From the NCBI GenBank assembly GCA_963920705.1, contig OY987232.1, forward strand, positions 4,777,200-4,841,199: DNA of 64,000 nucleotides, written 5' to 3'. Below, one piece after another: positions 21,870-33,899 of this stretch. Source of the stretch: Odiellus spinosus. Lineage: Eukaryota > Arthropoda > Arachnida > Opiliones > Phalangiidae. The notes beneath the pieces were generated by a model. That model was not told where the DNA came from and ran no database searches. It saw only the letters and a program-made list of their open reading frames with translations. A program made the translations under genes and the position numbers. Within the stretch, counting starts at the first letter, position 1; every line of letters begins with the position of its first letter.

Positions 21870-22850
21870 TTAGATTATTAAAGCAAGGTCAGAAATAGAT
21901 TTAATCCTTATCGCTTTCTCAAGATCGTCTTTACGCAAGAAAATCTTGCCGTTAGTAACCCATACATATTTGTATGTTTTGGTTTTGGCTATTTGTTTAA
22001 CTTCGTAGAGGATTTTTTTATTTAGTGGAGTTAATTGCTCATTTATATAAATTTTTGCATTTTGCAGGGACTTATCAATATCACTGGCGTTAAAAGCTTT
22101 TTTAGTCTTAGCTTGTTTAAGCCACATATCTCTTGATTTTTTGTTAGAAAAAACAATCCTAATTATCGGAAAGTTTTTGCTGCCTTTGGGTAACCTATAT
22201 ACATTTATGATTTCGTCTGTCACATATTTTATACCTAATACTTTAGCAACTGCTTTTAATATTTCAATTAAGTTCTCATTCTTAGTTTGATCAATTCCCA
22301 TTATTTCTAAATTAGTTAGTAAATTCTCTTGTTTTAATTCGTTAATTTGATTATCGTGTTCCAATACTTGAATATTTAATTGCTTATTCTTTAGTTGCAA
22401 ATCTTCGTTTTCTTTTTTTACTGATTTTATATCATCATTAGCAGTGGCTAATATTTTGGCGAAATCATCAATCTTATCCGAGCAGAATTGCACAGATTTT
22501 TCAATGGCATCTATCTTATCTAACTTTTTTTGAATCATCGGAATGTGGCTAACCGTTGTTTGAATTTCGTCGAGGGTTTTCAGTTTAATCAAAATATGGC
22601 TTACATTTTGCACCAACAGTTGAAAGTCTACGTTTGTACTTTCCTCGCCACCGGCACGGTCTCCATCTCCTTTATTTTGACTTTTACAGTATTGGCATTT
22701 CCAGGTTGACTTGCGTGATCCCAATTTTCGTATATTTTCTTCAGATTTTAAGCTTGTACAGGCTGCATGGAAATATTCTTCGCATTCCGTACATTGTAAC
22801 GTTTCTTTAGCATTGGTTAATTGTTTTTCACATTTTTTACACTCTGACAT
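21870..22850 (-). CDS. LINE ORF1: PHD-type zinc finger and coiled coil, 326 aa
   Basis: Residues 3-57 form a PHD-like zinc finger (CKKCEKQ..., CTECEEYFHAAC, WKCQYCKS). A coiled coil of about 100 residues follows, then a domain with LLTNLEIMGID and a basic C-terminus as in CR1/L2-type ORF1 proteins. It lies 53 bases upstream of ORF2. It likely binds and chaperones LINE RNA. Intact, ATG start. Confidence 0.9.
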   Translation of the reverse strand: MSECKKCEKQLTNAKETLQCTECEEYFHAACTSLKSEENIRKLGSRKSTWKCQYCKSQNKGDGDRAGGEESTNVDFQLLVQNVSHILIKLKTLDEIQTTVSHIPMIQKKLDKIDAIEKSVQFCSDKIDDFAKILATANDDIKSVKKENEDLQLKNKQLNIQVLEHDNQINELKQENLLTNLEIMGIDQTKNENLIEILKAVAKVLGIKYVTDEIINVYRLPKGSKNFPIIRIVFSNKKSRDMWLKQAKTKKAFNASDIDKSLQNAKIYINEQLTPLNKKILYEVKQIAKTKTYKYVWVTNGKIFLRKDDLEKAIRIKSISDLALII

Positions 22851-23017
22851 GACTAGGCCTTATCGCGGAAAACCCGATAAGGAAACAAACATCGACGAGC
22901 TCTAGTTTTTTGCGACCGTTCACCTCGAACTCTCCCTAAGGGATAAACACGAACGTGTTTATCCTAATAAGCGTTTAGATTATTCAAAGGTTTTTCGAGT
23001 TGTGCACACTTGAAATA

Positions 23018-23472
23018 TGCAAAAGGTGTATGTATTTGGTGAAAAAAGGACAGAAATTATACAAAAAGAGGCTGCTTCGCACCCTTCAAACCCGTGAAGG
23101 GACACAAAATAATTTTCAGAGAAAGAGCAATTTCATATCTTTAAAATTATAGTTAGTAAATTAAGTCTATTACTTCAAAGATTTTATTATTATTATACAT
23201 TTTCCAAAAAACGGATAAAGACGATCTACGACTAATCTTTAGCTAGTTTCATTCGTGATACTGGAGAACGTTTCCTAGGTCGTCTTCATCCGTTTTTTGG
23301 AAAATATATCAAAAAAAAGAAAATCTTTCAAGTAGTAGACTAAATCTACTAACTGTAATTTTAAAGAAATTGCTCTTTCTCTAACAATTAATTTGCGTCC
23401 CTTCACGGGTTTGATTCTAGTTAGATAAATAGCCCTTTTTAAGGGTGCGAAGCTACCTCTTTTTTGTATAAA
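23018..23472. mobile_element. Foldback MITE, copy 2
   Basis: Same family as 10132-10642, with AATTATACAAAAAGAGG at 23055 and its complement ending about 23472. The loop is shorter (TCTTTAGCTAG...). Both arms are 150-200 bp and several percent diverged. It directly adjoins the region 5' of the LINE insertion. Confidence 0.8.
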
Positions 23473-24434
23473 ATTATTTTAAGCTAAAAGTTCTGTTATT
23501 GGAAAAACTAGACTCTAATGTTTATGTTGGAAACTCCGGTTTATACTAGTTTTAAGCTCACTGTCTATCCAAATTTGAGAATACCATGATAGTACCCTAC
23601 ACGTTTAGTGTCAAATTACCGATTTTCAATTTAATTAACAATTTTTGGAGCTTAGACCAATTTTATATTTTTAACTATTGGAAATAGTAACGAAAGAAAT
23701 ATCTGCAAGTTTATTACAATAATAATAATAAAAATCACCCCCACAACTCGAGAGGTTAATCAATTAATGCAATTTAGTTGCAGAACCATGAACCTTTGAC
23801 TGTACTAAAGTGATAACGTAACTGACTACGCATTTAGCAGTGTCAAGGGCTTTTGTCAATTAGGTAATAGAGTAGTCGTTGTATTGATTTTACTGAAGTA
23901 ACTTACCCCTCGCCAGAACCTCCCCTTCGCCAAGATAAAGGACGCTGCCAAACTTACTGCCAAAACTTACTAAAAATGAGGTTTTACCATAAACAGATGC
24001 TAATAGAGCCGACGTCACCACACGTCTCGGAAATCGATATTTTATTATATTTCCTGTGAAAATTAGATACATTTGCCGCGTTCACACTAAACACTTTGAA
24101 ACCATTTCCAAAGCTCAAATCGACTTCTGAAGCTAATATTTGTAATTTTTTAGCTGGATATTTGCATTTTAACCTTTCAAAAAGTGTTTAAAACGGTTTC
24201 TAGCGTGAACACGGATAACCTCTGAACAGTAAATACGGATTTTCAAAACGGTGGTTGAAGGTAAAACACAGTTTCAATGTGAACAGCCACACAGAGGCAG
24301 ACAGACAGATTCACTCATTGATTGCCACCCCTTCCCCTCAATTCAGTTCACTGAAATCGGTTAAAGCTACAACGTAACTTTTAAAAATTTTCCAGAGATG
24401 CGAGCTAAAAGCCCTATTACGTATCATTATACAG
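23473..24434. other. No gene seen; small inverted repeat
   Basis: There is no convincing exon. A degenerate inverted repeat of about 140 bp (24075-24212, ends CCGCGTTCACACTA / TAGCGTGAACACGG) looks like a small MITE. Upstream exons of the receptor gene that starts at 24435 may lie here or further left but could not be identified. Confidence 0.5.
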
Positions 24435-26888
24435 GTAATACCCTGGATATCAGTGACCAATGAAGACGAAAGAAATATTGTAACCATAGCCAATGGTCCC
24501 ATGTTCAAATTATTCCACTACATTACAACATCGCTTAACAAGAGGTGCGTCTGTGTTTTTAATAAGAGTTCCTTATCAAATACTCGAAAGTTCTCAAATA
24601 TTTGGTATAATTATAGATACGTTCTTAAAAAATATCCAAAACCAATATATGGGGTGAAGTCTAAGAATGGAAAATGGACAGGAATGATAGGAGAATTATT
24701 AAGAAATGTACGTTATCGACAAAGCTTCTGCCATACACATACGTTGTAATTTCTTATCAGGCGTGTTAATTTTTCGCGATATTGTTATCATTTATGAATT
24801 TAGAGCGTGTGATTCTTAAAGGACGACTATTGTCTGAAAAATTTACTAGCATTTTAAATTGTTCCCTGTTTTATAGTAATTAATATAATTTTTTCACAAT
24901 TTTTGATCGGTTATTTCAAATAGAAAATAATATTTGAAACATTTTAGGCTTTCCACTGTGCTTAAATTTTATTGAAATGGATTTCGACCAATCAGAGGCT
25001 AGAGTCTATAGAATAAAGAATGATAAAGATATTAAGTTTCTCTATATCGCGAAGCTTTAAGAGATTCTGCTGGTGTATTAACCGGCTTTTCCGTAAATTT
25101 AGTAAAAGAAAATTTTTTTGTGAAAGTCTAATTTTGAAATTGTACAAATTGAAAAATATTTCGAGCAAAAATTCACGGAATCGGTAGGCCGAGATACGAG
25201 ACAATTTATTATTTTTTTAATAAAATACAAATGTAAACACTCATTGCCATTTAATGTGACAGGTAATTTTAGGAGAAGTCACTGTAGTGAAATTATAACG
25301 CGTGTTTAAGTACAAAACTTTAAAAAAATAAATTTTTTGATAGAGTAAAAACTTCAAAAATTATGAGAAAAATTCGGTAGGGTATATTTTTAAGTAAGAA
25401 ATCAGAAAAAAGAATATAATTTCAGCTAATAGTTTCCCTTTAAGTAGAAAACACTCTATTCAAGATTTCTATTTAAAAACCTTTATTTTATATTTTTAGA
25501 ATTCAGACATTGTGATATCCCCGGTAGCGGCCAATTTCGCGAGATTCGGAGATGTTACTTATAGTACGGAAATCTTCCACTCTAATCTAGCAATTCTTAG
25601 TAAAGCCAACAAGTCAATTCCGACAAATTTAATTGGATTGCTTAAAGTCTTCGATAGAGAAGTAATTATTTTGAAAAGTAATTTATAATTACGCTTATGT
25701 AACTGCTTATATCAAGATTCAGACTTAAAGATATTCACGAAAGTAATATTTGCTTCTTTAGTCACAATAATTCTTGACCATCGTCGTATTGTTAAAAATA
25801 TTTGTTATTGTTTTGAAATATGAAATTTTCCGAAATTATTATTTATTCTATCTTCGTTTAACTAAATATCCTCTTTTTAACGTTAAACCGTTGCTTAAAA
25901 CAAGTGTGATTTTTTACATAGTTTGTTTTAAAGGGATAAAATTATGAAACGGTAAAATTAACGAAAAATACGCAAATAGTCATAAAATTAAGGTATAATT
26001 TTTATCCTCTAACGATCATATATTGTTTCTTGCGAAAACTATTTCCTTTTGAATTAATTACTAAAACATTTCTAGGTATGGCTTGCTATTATTATTTCGA
26101 TGGCTTTAATGATCACTGTTTCATCTCTGGAAGTATATGTTTCTAAATTTGGAAACGTTCGATTAAAGAGAATATCGAAAAGTCATTTACGTCGAGTTGT
26201 CTTGGACTACTGCGCTGCTTTCCTTTTTGAAGGTATTTTATTTTCCAAAATTATGGAACCCTGTTAAAACTTTGCAGAAATAAATTATAATGATTCGTTG
26301 GAGCTACTTTTCGATAATCCATAAGCCCATCAGAAGTGATTAACTTATGACTTTAACTAAGAAAATGGGCTGGATAGAAAGCCGTTACAAATGATTTGGG
26401 TCGACTTATATATATGTTCAACGGAAATGAATCTAGTTAAAAAACTAAGCTAGCCTTACCTAAGGCTAATCCAGTGTCGATGAATTGGAAAAAAAACCTT
26501 GTCGATCATTTGGGAATCGATCAAGTGAACCAAGGCCGCTACGATCCGCGAAAAATATTTTTCAAGCACATAGCTATTGAGTTTAAATAGAATAATTATT
26601 CTTCTGGTACACTAGTGAACATTACTATAGTTTCTAGTAGGGTATAATTGTTAATTTTTATCCGCAGCTACTCCAAAAAAAATTGATTCGACGAAAAATC
26701 GGTTTTTGTTCGGTATATGGTTAATGATGGTTTTCGTCCTAATGAACGCCTTTTGCGGTAATTTTCGAGCTAGTATGCTGATTTTTAATGACGCTGATAA
26801 CATCGAGGGGCTTTCTGATTTATCTCAAATTGTCGATAAGATTCATCCAGTCTTGGTTAAAGGAACTGCTTACGAAGATTATTTCAAG
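24435..26888 (+). CDS. Ionotropic receptor (iGluR-related), four internal exons, incomplete
   Basis: Four exons with matching GT-AG splice sites and phases: 24435-24707, 25500-25661, 26076-26232 and 26668-26888. They give the ligand-binding S1 half (IPWISVTNEDE, YGVKSKNGKWTGMIGELL, SDIVISPVAANFARFGDVT), the segment FDREVW leading into helix M1 (WLAIIISMALMITVSSLEV), and helix M3 with RFLFGIWLMMVFVLMNAFCG. This is the layout of chemosensory ionotropic receptors, ligand-gated cation channels of sensory neurons. The signal-peptide exon and the last exon (rest of S2 and M4) were not found, so the gene is either incomplete here or continues with long introns. No stop or frameshift occurs in the recognised exons. 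Confidence 0.8.
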
Positions 26889-28052
26889 GTTTCTAACTAG
26901 TGTTTTGAAATTGGACAAATAAACTACACCAATCGAATCACGTTTTTCAAAAGGCAGAACCTATCACAACAAGGAGTTGAATTTATAGTTTCAATATTCA
27001 TATTTTAACTAAATTATATATTCATCATTAACTTAGTGAAGGAAAAAAACATTTCCGCCTTGAAATTTTGAAAGAATATATGTGGACTTGAAAACATAAT
27101 ATTAGCCTTTGAACCCATCCTCGTATATTACGTAGCCAAAATCCGTTTGTATATATCACACAGAGTTTTCAAATGTACATACCTTTTTGGGGCAACATTA
27201 TAATATAACAAAACACTAAAATGTTTATATATTCGGACTATATATTATGCCTAGAATCTACAAATATATATTGTGTTTCTATATCTGACACCAGGGGGCC
27301 AACCTTTACCCTGCTGGAATTATTAAGAGTTCTTTCAAGGGTCAATGCGTTTAAAAAGGTCTTTGACGTCAATTTAAAATATTATGATCTTCAAAAAAAA
27401 TATTGAATCAAAACGAATTTAAATGTTTTATCGACCGTTGATTTTAAAAAGGGTGGAAGTATCTGCAAAACTATTAACTCCATCTTGTATAGACTTTTAC
27501 GGAGAATAACATGCAAATAATTCGAGAAGTAAACGTGGCCGAGGTTTCAAAATATATCAAGTTTTATCACCCTCGGAAATGTTTCATGAGATTTCCATAT
27601 TTATGATGTTCTGCTTATCTTGTTAAATGATAACTAGAAACGAACTGTAGGGGAGAAAGCTACTGCACTGATAGTAAATGGTGGCTTTTCCGTCATAATA
27701 ATTGTATTGTAAGTAGAACCCTTCTACAGGGGTAATAGGAAATACGGTTTATAGCCAATACCTCAGTTTCCAAAAAGCACAGTTCCACAGATCATTTCTC
27801 AACCAGAAAGGTCCACGTAATATTGTATACTTGCACTTAATATCTTGAACATAAGACACAATCTTTCATTTTTAATGTTTAAGTTAATTATACATCTCTG
27901 TGTGAATATTTTAACACACTATTTTTTTAATTGAAGGGTAACACCCATTTTGACGTTACCCTTTATATAGTAGAGTTAACACTGACTGTGTCAGTGAGCT
28001 GCAATCATTCCGTGGCAATCAACGATTAAATCGTTGACTGTCCGAAAACTTA
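26889..28052. other. No gene seen
   Basis: AT-rich sequence following the receptor exons. The open frame at 27221-27406 shows no similarity to the missing receptor C-terminus and is probably chance. Confidence 0.5.
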
Positions 28053-28061
28053 GCTATTACC

Positions 28062-29300
28062 AGAAGTTAATAATTATATAAAGAAGTGTACTACTTCGTA
28101 TTTTCGTGCGCCATGTAATTTACGTTGCTCTCCCCCCCTTTCGCGCGGATAGAGAAACTTCGGTAACGCGCCTGTAAGGCCCCACGTGACTTGGCTGACC
28201 GCTTTACAAGGTACATAAAGAGACTGTCGCGCGGAGCCAAAAAGTATAATTCCTCTAAAACCGAGTTTCCCAGGTTCTGAAGGCAGATGATTTGTCTGCT
28301 CCTGTATATTTTTGGTAGACCCTAGCCCAAGGTGTTGAAAGATATGTTATGTTTCTTATGTCGTGGTTATTTTGGTCAAGATATTTAGTTAGTAATAATA
28401 ATAATAATAATAATGAATGGTTTTAGGGAGATTATGGAGGATGTCAAATCAAAACTAGGCATAGGCATAATATTTTCGATAAATTTAATTAATTACGTAG
28501 ATTATTTATGCAAAAATAAAATCCTTAGATGAATCATTAGTGTCAATTTTATTTTTAATAATTACCGCATTTGTTTGACCAAAGGCTTAGACCAAATCGA
28601 GCTTAAAGACTATGGATTAACAAATACGTGATACTAAATGGAATTTAGTTTTTTTCCATACCGGCGGCCGGGCCTCGCCGAGTTTTTTTTCATACCGGCG
28701 GCCGCGCCTCGCCGAGTTTTTTTTCATACCGGCGGCCGCGCCTCGCCGAGTTTTTTTCGATACCGGCGGCCGCGCCAAAAATATTGTTCAACGAAGCGCC
28801 GGACCGGGAGCCGGAGCGTAATGGGCGGCGTCGGAGTCTACAGCGATAGTTTACTTTCCAAGTTTCCACCAACTGAACTAACCAAGGCTTAGACCAAATC
28901 GAGCTTAAAGACTATGGATTAACAAATGCGTGATACTAAATGGAATTTAAAACTTAAAATGTGAAACTGAGGAAGGTTATAATGCATTTCGCGACTAAAA
29001 TTCGATTATTTATGTAGTATTACAAAAATATAATTGTTTATATCGAGTAATCGTAAAACCTTTAGTCTCGGGCGACGCGCGGGCGCCATTTTACTTGTTT
29101 ACTATCGCATCTGTGACACTGTGACGCGCGACTATGACGGGCGCCCCACGTGATCTTAAAGAACTATTTTCAACATTTCCTCTCTCTCATTGGTCCATGC
29201 AAAAATTGCTTTCGTCTGCTCAAGAAATTACATGGAATACATGGGTGAAAGTTGAAAATTAAATGAAGTAGTACACTTCTTGATATAATTATTAACTTCT
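28062..29300. mobile_element. Inverted-repeat element with 9-bp target duplication
   Basis: The ends AGAAGTTAATAATTATAT and ATATAATTATTAACTTCT are part of an inverted repeat of about 37 bp that also includes AAGAAGTGTACTACTTC. GCTATTACC flanks both sides (28053-28061 and 29301-29309). A 9-bp duplication fits Mutator-like elements, though 8 bp cannot be excluded. No transposase inside; instead there are direct repeats and a GC-rich tandem array. Confidence 0.75.
28583..28949. repeat. 65-bp direct repeats flanking a GC-rich tandem array
   Basis: 28583-28647 and 28885-28949 are almost identical (AGGCTTAGACCAAATCGAGC at the start). Between them, 28648-28776 holds four units of about 34 bp, each a T run followed by CATACCGGCGGCCGCGCCTC with minor changes, each with a NotI-type GCGGCCGC in three of four. 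The array produces overlapping frames on both strands that are not genes. Confidence 0.8.
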
Positions 29301-29729
29301 GCTATTACCTTTCCCCCAGATGGATTGCTTATAAAGCTATCCAGGGAGATGTTAGCAAGTTTTTAGACCGTGAACTTCATTACAATCATCAAAACATATT
29401 CGTATTATAATCTATTCAAATTATCGCATATTTGTTTAGGTATACTATATTCTTTAAAATCTGCTTTTTAACCTTTTGTTAAACCTTTTGTTTAACCTTT
29501 TGAGATCTCATGGTGCTGCAATAGAACGAATTTTGTTTTATCTAATTTGTTAAAGAAATGGATGCTAAAGAGCGATTTTCGTTAGTTCGAATATCATAAC
29601 ATAATTTTGTTCAGATGGTCGAATCTAGTAAAAAATATATCTATACTTTAATAATAGAGTTAATTAAACAATAAAATTAAATAATAAATTTATCGAAACA
29701 ATTTGTTTTTGTTGGTCAATTTTATATTT

Positions 29730-29945
29730 TTTTTGGAAAATATTTAATCATAAAATCTTAAGTTTAATTTAAAAATATTAAATTACTCTTTCTGTACCAA
29801 ATAATTTCTGTCCTTTTACCTGACTTGATCTAAACAGAAAAGGTTTTTTCTACAGGAATTGATCGAAGCAGAGGTTTTTTTTTTTCAAAGTGCGAATGAA
29901 CGCCTTTTTTGTATAGTTTACGTCCCTGTTTTTTTTTAAATAAAC
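29730..29945. mobile_element. Degenerate single arm of the foldback MITE
   Basis: TTTTTTTGGAAAATATTTAATC, then CTCTTTCTGTACCAAATAATTTCTGTCC and GCCTTTTTTGTATAG follow the same order as one arm of the copies at 10132 and 23018, much diverged and without the partner arm. Confidence 0.6.
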
Positions 29946-30069
29946 ATCTTTTAATTTGAAATATTTACAATTCACTAGATTATCAAAAATTTGCCTATAG
30001 TAACTTTTGACCATTAATTCTTATAAATTAAGGCTTACGTAATCAAGAGTTTGGTACATAATGTCGAAA

Positions 30070-30290
30070 ATCATAACCTAACCTTACCAAGCCTACCCTA
30101 CCCTACCTAACCATACACTAAGTTAACCTTACCTATCGTATTTAACCTTACCTAAAATAATACAAGAGGGAGGGCTAGCCCGAGTTATTAACTAGTTGAA
30201 GGGATGGGCATGTTCGAGGAATTAGCTAACCTGACCAAACTTAATTTTACCTATAATATTACAAGAGGGACGAGCTAGCTCAAGAGAATA
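30070..30290. repeat. Degenerate TTAGG-like satellite, second locus
   Basis: Words such as TAACCTTACCTAAAATAATACA and GGGATGGGC match the satellite at 13793-14150. Confidence 0.6.
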
Positions 30291-31856
30291 CCAAATTTAA
30301 ACATATATTTTATAATATGAGAATCACTAATGGAAATAAATGCGCATGGAAGGCCGTCCAATTCATAAGAGCAGAAGTAACATAGCCATGGCTGCTCACG
30401 AACTATAAATATAAAGGGGGATGGAACGGCGGCCAGTATAGTTGAATCCGTCCGTGAAAATCTGAAAATGACGTAGTTTTCCTCTCTCTGCACACTCACG
30501 TGACATACGTATATCATCTCTCGTTAAATCATCTCAGGTACCATACGCGAAAAAGGATGCGCAATAGAAAATATGGTAACAGCTCTGGGGGGAAAAGGGG
30601 GGAATTGGAAGCAGAGGCAGAGTTTGAACGACACGTGTTGCCTTTGAAATAGTTATCTTTGAAAAGCAAAGGAAACATTTGCTTTTGCAGGTTAGTTTTA
30701 AAACTTCATTTTCTTAAAGGCAATTTTCTAACATTTATATCATACGTTAATTAAGTGGCTGAAAATCCAAATACGTCGAAGATGGCTGTCAGCGCTGTGG
30801 TTAGAGACAGCAGTGTTAAACGTGTGCATGGCTTTGATAAAAGCACCCTATTGAGCTATGCCAGTAAAATATTTCGGTGTCATGAACTGCATAAGAAAAT
30901 TTTGTACATTTTCGGCATTCGACGTCCAAAAACAGAACCCGCAATTAAAAGAAAATGCGTCTATAAGAAAACACTCTTTTGGAAGTGCGCAAATGAGAAC
31001 GCGCTCTCTTGGCAACCGCGCTTTTAGGAAACTGCTCTTTTGGTAATACTGCGCTTGTAAGAAAGCGCTCCCAGGAGAACTGCTCTTTGGCAATTGCGCT
31101 TATGGCAACATATCGGAAATACATTACGAAAGCAACACTGAAAGCGCCCTTACGATAAAGTTTATTCATAATGAAATCTAGGGCTCGTTTACTCGCGTTG
31201 GGACAAGAGCTGGACCTTCGAAAAGTTACACGCTTCTTCAGTGCAAAAACAGTAAAATTAATTCCAGAATAGCGCTACTAATTGTGGGCGGCTGGTAAAA
31301 ACTATTAAGCACAGTCTTTTCCTCACTGTTGAAGCGGGGTATTTTTTCGAAGCTACTGATCGTGTCGCATCCCGAGTAAGCGAACCCTGGTAAAATCCTG
31401 TCTTCTCCTCCCGCACTTACTCATTCTCGTACGACGCTCAGGTTTACGGCCTTTGTGGGTATGAAAAGAGATAAGATATTCTGAAAGTTTTTTGGCGCGA
31501 AAGAGAATGCTTGAAGGGGTCACTAGCGTTTATTCTCCCTTTCGGGTTAATTATATGAGCCATGCGGCCTGTATTAAAAAACATCGTGTGAAATATCATA
31601 CGCTTCTAGATTTACTTCAATCTTATTTTTTTGAGGCTCATAAAATTTTAAAATAGAGTCAAACACACCCTTTTTTAAATGCATTGACCCAGGGAAATCC
31701 TAATAACTCCACGAGAGTAGGGTGTTGATTAATTAGCTTTTGGTAGAGCTCATCTTGAAATTAAGGAACCGACGGAATGAAACATCAATTCCTGTTCAGG
31801 CGAATAAGTCTACTCGCGTTAATTCTAACTTAATACTATTAAACACTTTCCTGTAT
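30291..31856. other. No gene seen; short degenerate tandem words at 30940-31130
   Basis: Between 30940 and 31130 a word of about 20 bp (GCGCTCTTTTGGCAA and variants) is repeated several times, which opens overlapping frames on both strands (30755-31169). These look like repeat artefacts. Nothing else was recognised. Confidence 0.5.
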
Positions 31857-32137
31857 CAAGGAGGATCAGAGAAGGAGAGGAAATGTGGGGACGGCGCGGT
31901 TCCTACTGCGTCGGCCTAAACTCCCACTCTGGGAGAACGGGGGTAGAGACGTTTCGTGGTAAAATGTTGTCGCGTGGGTAAAACGAATCCTTTATGAGAC
32001 GCGCTAGCTAGCGACCACGTGACAACAGTTTACCTCGAGAATTTCCTATCCCCCCTTTCCACCTGAGTGGGAGGTTGGCTCTTCTCTCTCTAACTCAACG
32101 CAGCCCCACATTTCCTCTCCTTCTCTGATCCTCCTTG
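31857..32137. mobile_element. 281-bp MITE
   Basis: Terminal inverted repeats of about 34 bp begin CAAGGAGGATCAGAGAAGG at 31857 and end with the complement at 32137. CCTGTAT flanks both sides (31850-31856 and 32138-32144), a 7-bp target duplication. No coding capacity. The superfamily is not certain (hAT-like elements usually make 8 bp). Confidence 0.8.
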
Positions 32138-32652
32138 CCTGTATATCATAATTTCTATTTGTATTATAATTTCACGCAAAGTCACTACTACTTAAGGCCC
32201 ATTCAAGTTAGCAACCCTTCAAGACAATATGAAGGATGAAAAGAATAGTTGTCGTATTAGTCATCCTCCGACGGGACAGCCGAGGAGCATGAGAGTAGAG
32301 GTAGAGAAAAAGCCAGGGTAGGAGTGATTTTGTTCAGTTGTTGTCGAACTTTGTAACGCGAAGACCTCAGCCATTTTTGAGCTCTCGCTTGTTTATAAAC
32401 ATAATTATAAAGTTAGTTTTGTTTTCTCGAATCCGGTGTTATTAATCGCAATACAAGAACAATTTTTGGTCCGTCGAGCCGGATTATTTTGCAGTATAAT
32501 CAGAATAATTAACTGGACTTCGCGTAACGGATTGTATCATTAAACCTCGAACCCGGCAATTACTATCGTGACACTATTGTGCTTACGTGCAGTGATTCTC
32601 GGGAAAAAAGAACTTCGACAATTCAGTGTCCAATTTCAACGAACAGTAAGCA

Positions 32653-33827
32653 ATGGATCCACTACTTAACAAGCATAGGACTATTAAAGGTCAAACAACA
32701 AGAATTGAGGCCGTACAGGTCAGCCACGCAACAACTCCGTTATATGATGCCGCTATACCAGTATACAAGGTGGACAAATCAACAAAGGATCTCGACACCA
32801 TACATAACAGTATTAGTGCGATATGCCTCCCGGCAGATTTTGATGTTCATGAAACAGAGTACAACCAAATTAGTACAAGGTTAGAAGATTTAACTATATT
32901 TTTTGCGGATGTACTTTCGCACAGAACAGCCAGTTCTCGCAGCGCAACCAGTAGTGCCGCGATCGGTGACATCAAACTACCGAAGTTGGAAATACCTACG
33001 TTCAGTGGCAAGTACACCGAGTGGGTACCTTTTCATGATCTCTATACGGCAACTGTGCATGGCAATCTAAAACTTTCGGCTTCTCAGAAGTTTCATTACT
33101 TAAAACAAGCATTACGTAATGAAGCGGCAACTTTAATACTGTCTATACCAGTAACCGACGCAAATTATTCTGTGGCTTGTGACATACTGTTGAACAGATA
33201 CAATAACGAAAGAGAAATAATAGATGCGCATAAAAGCGTCTTTTTAATCAACCTAGCATGACTAATGAATCCGCTGCAATGCTGCGTCGACTCATCGACA
33301 CTACGGTGGAATGTGTTAGATCCCTAACGGTTTTAAAACAACCAACAGACAGTTGTGACGCTTTACTGTTGCACATAGTTAAAGGGAAATTAGATCAAGA
33401 GTCTTGCCGACAATGGGAGCTCTCTCTAACTGGTACTACATTACCAAAATTCGAAGAATTAAAGACCTTTCTGGAGACCAGAGCAAGGGCCTTAGCGGCT
33501 GCGCAATCATCAACTGTGGTTGGCAGACAAAAGGCACCTCCAGAGGGGTCAAAAAAAACAGCTGTCTCCCACTATGGGACAGCAAAAGAGAAATGTTTCA
33601 TTTGTAGTAAAGAAGGACATGCAATATAGAGATGTAGTACATTTTTGAAGGCCTCCAATGAAGAGCGTTGGAACTTTGTCAAAAAACATTTTCTCTGTTT
33701 CAACTGCTTACGAGCAGAACACCAAGCTGGTGATTGCAGGGCAAGTGCATGTCGAAAATGCTCCTCAAAGCATAATTCACTCCTTCATCGAGAACAGTCA
33801 GAACAAAATGAGCAATCAGAGCAATGA
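32653..33827 (+). pseudogene. BEL/Pao gag with zinc knuckles, frameshifted
   Basis: The frame KLPKLEIPTFSGKYTEW is the hallmark gag region of BEL elements (DUF1759-type). After a frameshift at about 33258 comes the second gag part, then CFICSKEGHAI and, in another frame, CFNCLRAEHQAGDC, two CCHC knuckles. A stop at 33627 separates the two knuckles. Confidence 0.85.
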
Positions 33828-33899
33828 GACCAGTCAGAACCAAAAGTTCAGTCTGACCAAGAAGTTGTCTCTCACATTGCACGAAAATCAAGTGGCAAA

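Larger units (their letters stand above)
18597..22937 (-). mobile_element. Full-length CR1/Jockey-type LINE
   Basis: It has two intact ORFs on minus and a long 3' poly(A) (T run at 18597-18635). An unoccupied version of the target is present in the window: the sequence at 63843-63920, read in reverse, runs TGATGAAATTCGAGTTTAG straight into ATAAAGGGATAAACACG, whereas here these two halves flank the LINE. That comparison fixes the ends near 18597 and 22937. A second T-rich run (18751-18777) lies inside the 3' UTR. Intact frames suggest recent insertion. Confidence 0.9.

Noticed and set aside
27221..27406. Possible last exon of the ionotropic receptor
   Set aside because: No acceptor in matching phase and no resemblance to the ligand-binding S2 half or M4.
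28638..28892. 84-aa frame with repeated FFHTGGRASPSF-like units
   Set aside because: A translation of the 34-bp tandem array; both strands are open for the same reason.
30755..31169. Four overlapping frames on both strands
   Set aside because: They follow a degenerate 20-bp tandem word and have no known motif.
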